Below are positions 54,804 through 62,528 of a stretch of DNA of 64,000 bases, in pieces. Source of the stretch: Actinomycetota bacterium (GTDB lineage Bacteria > Actinomycetota > Thermoleophilia > Gaiellales > Gaiellaceae); NCBI GenBank assembly GCA_003132665.1, contig PKYN01000019.1, forward strand, positions 238,889 to 302,888, written 5' to 3'. The notes under the pieces are model-generated. The model was not told the origin of the DNA, did no database searches, and saw nothing but the letters and a program-made list of their open reading frames with translations. A program made the position numbers and the translations under genes. Position 1 is the stretch's first letter; each line of letters starts with the position of its first letter.

Positions 54804-55053
54804 CGCGTGTCGGGACCGAGTGCGCTCGGCCCCGAGTACAGCGACTACCGCTAGAAAGTTTCACTCACCGGGCGCAGGGGACGCAGAACACGGCGGGCAT
54901 CCTCCGCTTGCCAAGATAAGGTGATCTGACGTAGGCGGCGAAGTCGTTAGGAGCGCTATCGTCTCACCTATCTCGTAGAGTTGTCGTTCATGATGATCTC
55001 GGCCATCTGTTCGGGTGTATGTTCAGCTCGCCGAGTGGCAGGAAAGCACCTCA

Positions 55054-56040
55054 ATGGCGACCGCTGACCAGGTCAAAGCCCTCATCAGAAGCCACGCAGA
55101 CGGCGACGACACGAAGTTCTATTCGGTGGCTCTGCAGGTAGCTGCGCGCGCCGCTCGCGGTGGCCAGGGTCGTTTTGCCCAGGATCTCCGCGACCTCGTT
55201 GATCAGCTTCGGAAGGAAGAGGGGCGGCGTACGCACGCGCATCGCCGTCCGGTCCCCGTCGCTCAACCGAAGGGCGAACTCTCATCTCTGCTCACTGTCT
55301 CGTACTCGACTACGAAGATGGCCGATCTCGTTTTGGAGCCGGAGGTTCGTGACCGACTCGAGCGAGTAGTCCTGGAGCAACGACAGAATGATCGGCTACA
55401 AGCTCAGGGCTTTCGTCCTCTCCGACGACTTCTCCTGATCGGTCCACCGGGTACCGGCAAGACTCTGTCCGCGAGCGCGCTAGCCGGCGAACTGCGACTT
55501 CCGCTCTTCTTGATCCGGCTTGATGGTCTTATCACCAAGTTCATGGGCGAAACGGCCGCGAAACTTAGGCTCGTCTTCGACGCTCTCGCCGAAACGCGCG
55601 GTCTCTACCTATTCGATGAGGTGGATGCGCTAGGCGGAGAGCGTGCGCGGTCCAATGACGTGGGCGAAATACGCCGTGTGCTGAACTCGTTTCTCCAATT
55701 CCTAGAGCAGGAGCCCTCAGACAGCATCCTCGTCGCGGCAACGAACCACCCACAACTCCTTGACGAAGCGGTCTTTCGCCGTTTCGACTCGGTAATCCAG
55801 TACCCGCTCCCCACGCCCGAACTGGCGCGAGCTGTGATCCGAAGTCGACTTGCGACCGTGAAGCTCGGCCGTATCTCGTGGCCAAGGATCGACGACGCCG
55901 CGGCTGGGCTGAGTCACGCAGAGGTCACCCTTTCGGCTGAGCAGGCAGCTAAGGATGCGATCTTGGCCGGCAAGGAGCGAGTAGAAACGGACACGTTGGT
56001 CGCAGCGCTGCGAGAACGGCACCCGCGTAGCGCTTCCTAA
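55054..56040 (+). CDS. ietA: IetA-like AAA ATPase
   Basis: 328-residue AAA+ ATPase. A helical N-terminal region (about 1-85) precedes Walker A GPPGTGKT near residue 130, Walker B LYLFDEVDAL near 187, sensor ATNHP and an arginine finger in FRRFDSV. ATG 55054 with GGAAAG eight bases upstream was preferred to the TTG-type start at 55015. It is directly followed by a subtilisin-like protease; this ATPase-protease pair is the IetAS system, first described for plasmid stability and reported as an anti-phage system. Confidence 0.85.
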   Translation: MATADQVKALIRSHADGDDTKFYSVALQVAARAARGGQGRFAQDLRDLVDQLRKEEGRRTHAHRRPVPVAQPKGELSSLLTVSYSTTKMADLVLEPEVRDRLERVVLEQRQNDRLQAQGFRPLRRLLLIGPPGTGKTLSASALAGELRLPLFLIRLDGLITKFMGETAAKLRLVFDALAETRGLYLFDEVDALGGERARSNDVGEIRRVLNSFLQFLEQEPSDSILVAATNHPQLLDEAVFRRFDSVIQYPLPTPELARAVIRSRLATVKLGRISWPRIDDAAAGLSHAEVTLSAEQAAKDAILAGKERVETDTLVAALRERHPRSAS

Positions 56041-56043
56041 AGC

Positions 56044-58596
56044 ATGGCGCCTCGAAATCGGCCGCATATACTCACCCGACGCCCGGCCCTTGCCGAACCC
56101 TATCGACGTCCCCCTCGCGTCATCCCCCCGCGAGCGTATGCTCCGCCGTCCGATCGGCGCGAACACGGCGACAACCTAGCTCGTGCTCTTACCCTCGCGG
56201 AGAGCGAAGGACTAGCACGACGACAAGCGCGACCGCTGGACGTCGATGGTGCGATAGACGGGATCTACGTTGTCTTCGAATCGTTCCCGGGCGTCGAGCT
56301 TGTACTCGAATCCCTGGACTCACGGCAAGGTCGGCGCCATCCAGAGCTGGTCTCGGTTCGGGAATCCGAACGTGACGGCGAAAAGGTCGAACATGCCACC
56401 GTATTCATCCCAGACGGGACGCTCGGCCACTTCCTAGGCCGTATTGGTAAGTACTTGGAGACAGTCGATGAGGAGAAGCCGCGTAATATGCGGCTGCTCG
56501 ATCCGATTCGGTCGATAGGTCTTGCCTCCCTAGAGGCTCTCTGGACGGATCCACCAAGCGAATACCCAAAGGCGGATGAGCGAGTCTGGTGGGAACTCTG
56601 GCTACGCCGGCGCGATGGGCAAGAAACAACTCGTGTAGCAAGATTCGCGGAGGCCGTTGGGGCGACGCTCGGTAGGACGAGCCTCGGTTTCGCCGATCGC
56701 ACGGTAGTCCTGATACAGGCGACCGCAACCGACTTAACGACGGCTCTCGATGTGCTCGATGACCTTTCAGAACTTCGCCGACCTCGCGAACCAAGAGAGC
56801 TCTTTGCGCTCGAACCTCCCACCGAGCAGGCGCAGCTGGTGAACCGACTCGCTGATCGGACAGATCCCGCACCGCGAGATGCTCCAGCCGTGTGCGTTCT
56901 CGACACTGGCGTTCACCAGTCCCATCCTCTCCTAACCCACTCGCTCGAGACGAGCGACTGTCACACGTGCGACCCCGCATGGGCTAGTAGCGACCATGAC
57001 GGCCATGGAACTCAAATGGCTGGCCTCGCCCTTTACGGAGATGTTGCGGAGGCCGTCCTTTCGAACTCCCCGGTCCGTCTTAGCCATAGGCTCGAATCCG
57101 TCAAGGTACTTCCGCCTCGACCGGCTGCGAATCCGCCCGAGCTATTTGGCGCCGTCACCGCGACAGCTGCGAGTCTCGCGGAGATCGAGATGCCTAATCG
57201 AAGGCGGGTGTTTTCGATGGCCATCACGTCTGGTTGGGAGACAGCGCCAGAATCGTCGGGGGCTAAGCAGGAAACGCCGTTTGGCCAGCCGACGTCGTGG
57301 TCAGCAGCTATCGATGCTCTTGCGGCGGGGGTCGCAGTCGTCCCGACAAGCGATGGTCTGATCTTCCTAGATGACGAGGAAGACAGCGCGCATCGTTTGT
57401 TCGTCGTCTCCGCTGGAAACGTCGACATTTGGGAGACCGACCATCTCACGAGGAGCGATCTCGAACCGGTTGAGGATCCCGCGCAGTCGTGGAACGCGTT
57501 GACCGTGGGCGCGTATACCGATCGTGACGATCTGCGGGCTCAACCCGATTACGAGGGCTGGACGCCGGTTGCAGAACGTGGCGAGCTCGCGCCGTTCAGT
57601 CGGACATCTGTCCTGTTCAGCGCCGCTTGGCCGATAAAGCCGGATGTTGTTCTCGAAGGCGGGAACCTCGCGTTGTCGCCTGCTGCGACGGAGTTCGACA
57701 CTCCGGAGGTTCTGCAAGTGCTGACAACGAAAGCTCCGATATCGGACCAACGGCTGTTGACGGTCACAAACGCGACGAGCGCGGCCACTTCACAAGCCGC
57801 GTATCTCGCAGCGCGAATCTCCGCCCAGTATCCGGGATTGTGGCCGGAGGCTGTTCGAGCGCTCATCGTTCACTCGGCCGAGTGGACCGATGCTATGCAC
57901 GCAAGATTCGCTGGAGCCGAACAGCGAAGGGAAAAAGCGACGCTTCAGCGCCGTTATGGAATGGGGGTCCCCGATCTCCTCCGCGCGACGCGAAGTGCTG
58001 CCGACGCCCTCACGCTTGTTGCACAGGACGTTATTCATCCGTTTGATGGTGATGGTCGTATGCGCGAGATGCATCTTCACGAACTTCCGTGGCCGACAGA
58101 TGTATTGACGGAGCTTGGCGGCGCGCAAGTCCGGATGCGCGTGACCCTTTCGTATTTCGTTGAGCCAAATCCTGGGAACCGCGGTTGGAGACGCCGATAC
58201 TCATACTCTTCCCACGGACTTCGCTTCGATGTGCGCCGTTCCACGGAGTCAACCGACGAGTTCCGAAAGCGCATAAACGAGCGCGCGAGAGTGGAGGACA
58301 AACACTTCGTCCCGGCCGAGAGCGATTCCGCGGAGTGGTTCTTTGGCGCAGATCAACGTTCACGCGGATCTCTCCACACCGATATTTGGGTAGGGACAGC
58401 AGCTGACCTCGCTCAGCGGGGGGTCGTGGGCGTCTATCCGGTGACGGGATGGTGGAAGCAGCGGAAAGACCGGGATCACAGCGAGAGAGGGGCACGGTAC
58501 GCCCTTGTCATATCGATCGAGACTCCAGAGCAGGAGGTCGATCTTTGGACACCCGTTGCGCAGGAAGTAGGAATCCCGATATCGATTGACATCTGA
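56044..58596 (+). CDS. ietS: IetS-like S8 family (subtilisin) protease
   Basis: 850-residue serine protease. The catalytic triad is visible: Asp in CVLDTGV near residue 285, His in DHDGHGTQMAG near 318, Ser in TSAATSQAAYLAARI near 581. There is a ~250-residue N-terminal extension and a beta-rich C-terminal part. No signal peptide, so it acts in the cytoplasm. It starts three bases after the IetA stop; the ATPase probably controls it. Confidence 0.87.
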   Translation: MAPRNRPHILTRRPALAEPYRRPPRVIPPRAYAPPSDRREHGDNLARALTLAESEGLARRQARPLDVDGAIDGIYVVFESFPGVELVLESLDSRQGRRHPELVSVRESERDGEKVEHATVFIPDGTLGHFLGRIGKYLETVDEEKPRNMRLLDPIRSIGLASLEALWTDPPSEYPKADERVWWELWLRRRDGQETTRVARFAEAVGATLGRTSLGFADRTVVLIQATATDLTTALDVLDDLSELRRPREPRELFALEPPTEQAQLVNRLADRTDPAPRDAPAVCVLDTGVHQSHPLLTHSLETSDCHTCDPAWASSDHDGHGTQMAGLALYGDVAEAVLSNSPVRLSHRLESVKVLPPRPAANPPELFGAVTATAASLAEIEMPNRRRVFSMAITSGWETAPESSGAKQETPFGQPTSWSAAIDALAAGVAVVPTSDGLIFLDDEEDSAHRLFVVSAGNVDIWETDHLTRSDLEPVEDPAQSWNALTVGAYTDRDDLRAQPDYEGWTPVAERGELAPFSRTSVLFSAAWPIKPDVVLEGGNLALSPAATEFDTPEVLQVLTTKAPISDQRLLTVTNATSAATSQAAYLAARISAQYPGLWPEAVRALIVHSAEWTDAMHARFAGAEQRREKATLQRRYGMGVPDLLRATRSAADALTLVAQDVIHPFDGDGRMREMHLHELPWPTDVLTELGGAQVRMRVTLSYFVEPNPGNRGWRRRYSYSSHGLRFDVRRSTESTDEFRKRINERARVEDKHFVPAESDSAEWFFGADQRSRGSLHTDIWVGTAADLAQRGVVGVYPVTGWWKQRKDRDHSERGARYALVISIETPEQEVDLWTPVAQEVGIPISIDI

Positions 58597-58643
58597 GTCG
58601 GCTGAGGGCGGGCTCCCGCTAGCACTCGGTTAGTCTCTTGCGC

Positions 58644-58877
58644 GTGGACGACGCGAGAGCCCAGACGAAGGAGCGGATCTGCCGGGAGTCGATTGCCGGC
58701 GTTCAATTCGACGGCGTGCAAGTGCTTGAGTTCGACGGTGCGGGCGGCCACCTAATCGCGATGATCTCGTTTCCACACGATGGGTTGCAGTATTCGGATC
58801 ACAACATGGAGAGCAAGACTCCCGTGCAGCAAGCCTGGATCGTCGCCAAAGCTTTCGGTCACTCCTTCGATTGGTAA
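58644..58877 (+). CDS. Small hypothetical protein
   Basis: About 77 residues (GTG 58644), with GVQFDGVQVLEFDGAGGHLIAMISF suggesting a small beta sheet. No family recognised. It lies just after IetS; whether it belongs to the system is unknown. Confidence 0.4.
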   Translation: MDDARAQTKERICRESIAGVQFDGVQVLEFDGAGGHLIAMISFPHDGLQYSDHNMESKTPVQQAWIVAKAFGHSFDW

Positions 58878-58908
58878 GCCAGAAGAAGACAACGGGAAGA
58901 GGAAGAAG

Positions 58909-59034
58909 ATGGCCAAGAGCCCTGAGGTCGGAAGGCCCGAGTCAGGACCAGGAAAAGCGCAGCCCAAGGTCGTCCACGAAAGCACTCTGAAGGCGCTCGG
59001 GAAGACGGCTATCAAGGGCAGCAACAAGAAGTAG
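58909..59034 (+). CDS. 41-residue basic peptide
   Basis: ATG 58909 is preceded by a GGAAGAGGAAG purine-rich ribosome site. The peptide is short, lysine-rich and apparently disordered (MAKSPEVGRPESGPGKAQPK...SNKK). No family recognised. Confidence 0.4.
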   Translation: MAKSPEVGRPESGPGKAQPKVVHESTLKALGKTAIKGSNKK

Positions 59035-59107
59035 TTTCAGCGACGCTTCATTCGGCAATGACCGCCTACCAAAGGCGCCGTCCCGAACGACTCAGACGTC
59101 TCCGTCG

Positions 59108-59725
59108 TCAAATGTCTTCGACCACGATCTGGCACCAAATGCCATCTTTGTCCGGAAACACCAGTTCTCCATCAGTGTCAACCAACTTCCACCGGGAGAT
59201 GAAGGAGCCCGCGAAGCCCGGAGCTTTGAGGTAGACGCGGATTTGCGCCGTCTGTCCCGGCTCGACGCGGCCTAACGCTATCTCGCGCTCACTCGGCTGC
59301 ATGTACACGGGCATCGCTTGGTCATCGGTATTGACGAGGCGGAAATCAACCCAGGGAAACTCGCCGGTGTTCTGGATCTCCCAGACCTTCTCGAACTCTT
59401 GATTCGCGGCAACAGCTGAGTTGTCAGGGTAGGTTACGTCGGCGACGAAAGCCGAGTCATACTCGCTGTACTTGGCCGCCCTTCCATACGCGCGGAGAGG
59501 CCTCCTGTAGTCCGAGTACATGTGACCGACCAGATCCGAGTAGTGAACATGTAGGGCACGTGCGATGTCTCGGAGCAGGTCAATCGACGGATTGGCAATC
59601 TCGCACCTCAGGAGTTTCTCGACCGTGCTGCGCGGACGTTTGCTTATCCTGACGAGATCCTGTTGTCTCATACCCCGCTGCCGCATGAGCTCGTAGATCC
59701 TGTCTCGAAGAGCTTCCTGGCCCAA
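59108..59725 (-). CDS. XRE-family regulator with NBR1-Ig-like domain
   Basis: 205 residues from TTG 59725, which has an excellent GGAGG Shine-Dalgarno six bases upstream. An XRE helix-turn-helix (MRQQDLVRISKRPRSTVEKLLRCEIANPSIDLLRDIARAL) is followed by a beta domain with FEKVWEIQNTGEFPW and PGFAGSFISRWKL, the signature of the NBR1 Ig-like domain. Likely a regulator of the mobile element; divergent from the 59970 gene over two 22-bp direct repeats. Confidence 0.82.
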   Translation of the reverse strand: MGQEALRDRIYELMRQRGMRQQDLVRISKRPRSTVEKLLRCEIANPSIDLLRDIARALHVHYSDLVGHMYSDYRRPLRAYGRAAKYSEYDSAFVADVTYPDNSAVAANQEFEKVWEIQNTGEFPWVDFRLVNTDDQAMPVYMQPSEREIALGRVEPGQTAQIRVYLKAPGFAGSFISRWKLVDTDGELVFPDKDGIWCQIVVEDI

Positions 59726-59815
59726 GTTCCGCCTCCTCAGATTTAGCGGAGTTGATCTTAGCCCGAGACTTACTCCTCCCGGCCGCCGCCGAGAGCCAAG
59801 TTCATGCATCGCAGT

Positions 59816-59859
59816 GGCGTAACTGGTACAGCGCAGGGGCGTAGCCGGTACACCACAGT
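59816..59859. repeat. Two 22-bp-phased direct repeats
   Basis: GGCGTAACTGGTACAGCGCAG (59816) and GGCGTAGCCGGTACACCACAG (59838) start 22 bases apart and agree at 16 of 21 positions. Placed between the XRE regulator and the divergent membrane gene, with two-helical-turn phasing, they are good candidates for the regulator's operator. Confidence 0.6.
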
Positions 59860-59969
59860 GCGCTTAGCAATCGCCATCTTGAAGATGCGGAGACTCCAGT
59901 CGACGCGCTGCCGAGGCCACACGAGCTAGGCAGGGGTAATCGCCCTAAAAAGGATCGGAGGGCGGCCTG

Positions 59970-61211
59970 ATGGCCAGAACGAAGCGGAGGCCGAACCGAA
60001 CGGGCGCGGCAGTTGTCGCGCGGTTGCCGACGAAGCGCAGGACTGAGCCCGTCGAGGTGCGACCGGAGACTGTCCGTGGCTCCGGCAAGAAAGCGGCTCG
60101 ACGCGATCTCGAGAGCGGCTACCCACTCGGTGACCGGAGCGCGTACCAGGACGGACTGATCGCTGACCACGGAGAAGCGGCGAGCAACGAGCTCGAGCAC
60201 GCGACTGCGGAAAGGGGCGAGTTCGAAGAAGAGCTGGCAGACGTCGAGTGCGAGCACGTCTGGCGCGAAGCCGATGTTGAGAACGGAAACGCGAAGATCG
60301 AAAAGGCCGAGCGAAGACGCGACCAGCTCGTAGAGGCGGCGAGGCCGATCGGTCAGATGCCGCTCGTCGCCTATGTGGCGCTCATGGTGCTCTTCTCGGT
60401 AGCGGAGTATCCGCTCCTCAAACTGTCCTTCACGAGACTACCGGCCGACGATAGAACGATCCGGCTGATCTCGGTGTTGGTCGGGATGATGCTTATCGGG
60501 AGCGTTCACGCGCTCGGTCTGGTTGCTTCCCGCGTCGTACGCGAGGAGAGCGATCGGAGAGAAAGCCGTCGCGACTGGCAAATCCACCGAGCGGTGCTCA
60601 CGCTCGGCGTGGTTTTCCTTACTGGTGCCGTCGTGTGGCTGGCGATGCTGCGCGCGAGCGAGATCAGCGCGGTCAGCCGCCAGTTCGCCGGACAGGGAGT
60701 CAGCCATCCCTCCTGGCTTGGCGCAGCGCTCGGGCTCCTTCACGCGCTGGTCTTGCTCAGCGCTTTCTACCTCGCCTATCAGCGCGGTCGCGGGGATGAG
60801 TTACGCGACATCGAAGCCGAGATAGCCGACTTTGTGACCGAACGGGCCACTGCTGAGATAGCACTGGAGAAGCTTGAGCGCCGGCGCGTACGACTGCTCA
60901 TCCGAATCGACACCCTCGACGAGAGAACCGAGCTTCGGCTCGAGCGGCTATTTCGTCACCACCGGCACGAGGAGGCCGACTACCTCGCCATCCTCAGACG
61001 TAGGCTCCCCGACCCGCCGCACGCGATCGCCGACTGGGCGGCTGGCGGCGCGATCGGCCGGATCCCGCGTTCGTTTCGGGTTAGGCCGGCGTTCACGAAC
61101 GGACGCCTATCCCTGAACGGCAAGTCGCCTCCGGTCGAGCCGTGGACGACAGCGGCAAGGCGCATCAAACCAGCCCTTCGTGACTCAGACAGGAAGGAGA
61201 ACACGCCATGA
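59970..61211 (+). CDS. Membrane protein with coiled coils, conjugation region
   Basis: 413 residues. A basic N-terminus (about 1-60), a coiled coil (about 70-125), four hydrophobic helices (roughly 130-150, 165-188, 208-230, 250-272), then a second coiled coil (DIEAEIADFVTERATAEIALEKLERRRV) and a basic tail. No family recognised. Its stop overlaps the ATG of the lipoprotein gene, so it belongs to the transfer-type operon. Confidence 0.65.
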   Translation: MARTKRRPNRTGAAVVARLPTKRRTEPVEVRPETVRGSGKKAARRDLESGYPLGDRSAYQDGLIADHGEAASNELEHATAERGEFEEELADVECEHVWREADVENGNAKIEKAERRRDQLVEAARPIGQMPLVAYVALMVLFSVAEYPLLKLSFTRLPADDRTIRLISVLVGMMLIGSVHALGLVASRVVREESDRRESRRDWQIHRAVLTLGVVFLTGAVVWLAMLRASEISAVSRQFAGQGVSHPSWLGAALGLLHALVLLSAFYLAYQRGRGDELRDIEAEIADFVTERATAEIALEKLERRRVRLLIRIDTLDERTELRLERLFRHHRHEEADYLAILRRRLPDPPHAIADWAAGGAIGRIPRSFRVRPAFTNGRLSLNGKSPPVEPWTTAARRIKPALRDSDRKENTP

Positions 61212-61975
61212 AAACGCTCAAGACTACGACCCTACTGATACTGGTCGCAGCGCTCGTGACCGCCTCGGCGGCGTGCACGTTCCCGACGGGGAAAGGTGGC
61301 CCGATCGGCGTCTCGCAGCGGGTCGAGCTCGCCGATGTAAGTCTCGACTCGACCGCAGCCGAGCGAGCGGAGGCGCTACGGATCCTCGGCGAGATGACCG
61401 ACCTCGCCGCCGCGGATCGTGGCTTCGTCGCGGCAGCGCCGTTCCAGTGGAGCGCTCTCGCCACGATCGCCTGGCCGATCAACCACCGCTTCAGTCCCGA
61501 TCCCTCCGATCTGAACTCCTACTACCAAAGGCTCGACCTCGCCCGGCAGGCCGAGCAGGTGAAGCAGCAGGCGAAGACGCTTTTCGCCCACCGATCGAGC
61601 CGTCCCGGAACGGACATCCTCGGCAGCCTGGTCGCCGCCAGCGAGTTCTTTGCCTTCCAGCCGCCCGGGCCGCGGACGCTCGTTCTCAGTTCGAACATGT
61701 GGGCCTACAGCCCCTCTGACGGACTGAACCTGAAGAAGCGTGCGCTGAGCCGCGCGGAGACCGCGCGACTCGTCACCAAGCTCGCGCAGACCGGCAAGGT
61801 CGCGCAGCTCAGCGGTGTCTGCGTATACGTGGTCGGCGCCGGGCTCGATCCGGGCCGGAAGATCCCGAACTCAATCCAGCTCAGCATGCGCAATTTCTGG
61901 CGGGCGTACTTCACCCGCTCCGGTGCGTTCCTGCGCTCCTGGACACCCACCCTCAATACGGAGCCCTCGTGCTGA
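61208..61975 (+). CDS. Putative lipoprotein, conjugation region
   Basis: 255 residues with a lipobox signal peptide (TLLILVAALVTASAAC, cysteine at 23). The rest has a Rossmann-like look with TLVLSSNMWAYSPSDGLNL and VCVYVVGAGLDPGRKIPNSIQ, near the end FWRAYFTRSGA. The protein would be anchored on the outer face of the membrane. Similar lipoproteins accompany conjugation clusters of actinobacterial elements; exact role unknown. Confidence 0.65.
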   Translation: MKTLKTTTLLILVAALVTASAACTFPTGKGGPIGVSQRVELADVSLDSTAAERAEALRILGEMTDLAAADRGFVAAAPFQWSALATIAWPINHRFSPDPSDLNSYYQRLDLARQAEQVKQQAKTLFAHRSSRPGTDILGSLVAASEFFAFQPPGPRTLVLSSNMWAYSPSDGLNLKKRALSRAETARLVTKLAQTGKVAQLSGVCVYVVGAGLDPGRKIPNSIQLSMRNFWRAYFTRSGAFLRSWTPTLNTEPSC

Positions 61976-62045
61976 ACCGCGAGGGAAACGACGTCTCGGC
62001 CGAGGCTCCGATCCGACCGATCATCTGCCCGCAGAAAGCCGGCGC

Positions 62046-62216
62046 TTGAACCCGATCCTCGACACCTGGTTTCGCTTCCTCTGGAGCCTGCTCCTGGCCG
62101 CGATCGTCATCAACGTCGCCGTCGCGCTGATCAAGCCGGCGGTGCCGTTTCTGATCGCCATCGCCGCGATCGTCGGGATCTTCCAGATCGTTCGCTGGTG
62201 GAGGGAGCGCTGGTGA
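62046..62216 (+). CDS. 56-residue two-helix membrane protein
   Basis: TTG 62046 starts a peptide with two hydrophobic helices (about 8-30 and 30-48) and a basic WWRERW end. It lies 70 bases after the lipoprotein. A small membrane subunit of a transfer machine is plausible. Confidence 0.55.
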   Translation: MNPILDTWFRFLWSLLLAAIVINVAVALIKPAVPFLIAIAAIVGIFQIVRWWRERW

Positions 62217-62255
62217 GACTCGACCCCTGTTATAGAGCGGCATTTCAGAAAATAG

Positions 62256-62286
62256 TGTTGACAATTTGGACAACATGTGAGACAGT
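62256..62286 (+). promoter_or_regulatory. Candidate promoter with inverted repeat
   Basis: TTGACA (62258-62263) is a consensus -35 box; TGTTG (62256-62260) and CAACA (62271-62275) form an inverted repeat overlapping it, and GACAGT 17 bases after the -35 could be the -10. It lies in a distinctly AT-rich patch before the coupling-protein operon and looks like a repressed promoter. Confidence 0.5.
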
Positions 62287-62333
62287 CGTGACGTTACAAA
62301 AACTAACCGGGTGGGCTAGTTCAGGAGTTATCG

Positions 62334-62528
62334 ATGCGCAAGAGCGCGTCTAGTCCTCCCGGAGCGACGCGGCAGGTTCGCGTGCGCTCACGTCCACTTA
62401 CTGAGATCGACGAAGCGAAGCTCGCCGTCGCACTCTGGATGATGGCCAGGCGCCTGATCGAAGAGCGCGTGAGTGTCCTTCCGATCGCGGCGGAGTCCTC
62501 CCCTCCTGAAAAGCGGGAGGTCGCCTGA
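62334..62528 (+). CDS. Small hypothetical protein before coupling ATPase
   Basis: 64 residues, ATG with AGGAG eight bases upstream. A basic N-terminus and one amphipathic helix (LAVALWMMARRLIEER). Its TGA shares a base with the ATG of the coupling protein, indicating coupling. Confidence 0.55.
   Translation: MRKSASSPPGATRQVRVRSRPLTEIDEAKLAVALWMMARRLIEERVSVLPIAAESSPPEKREVA

Noticed and set aside
59802-60257. 151-codon leftward frame upstream of the XRE regulator
   Set aside because: Opposes the better supported membrane gene at 59970 and covers the direct repeats; probably a shadow.
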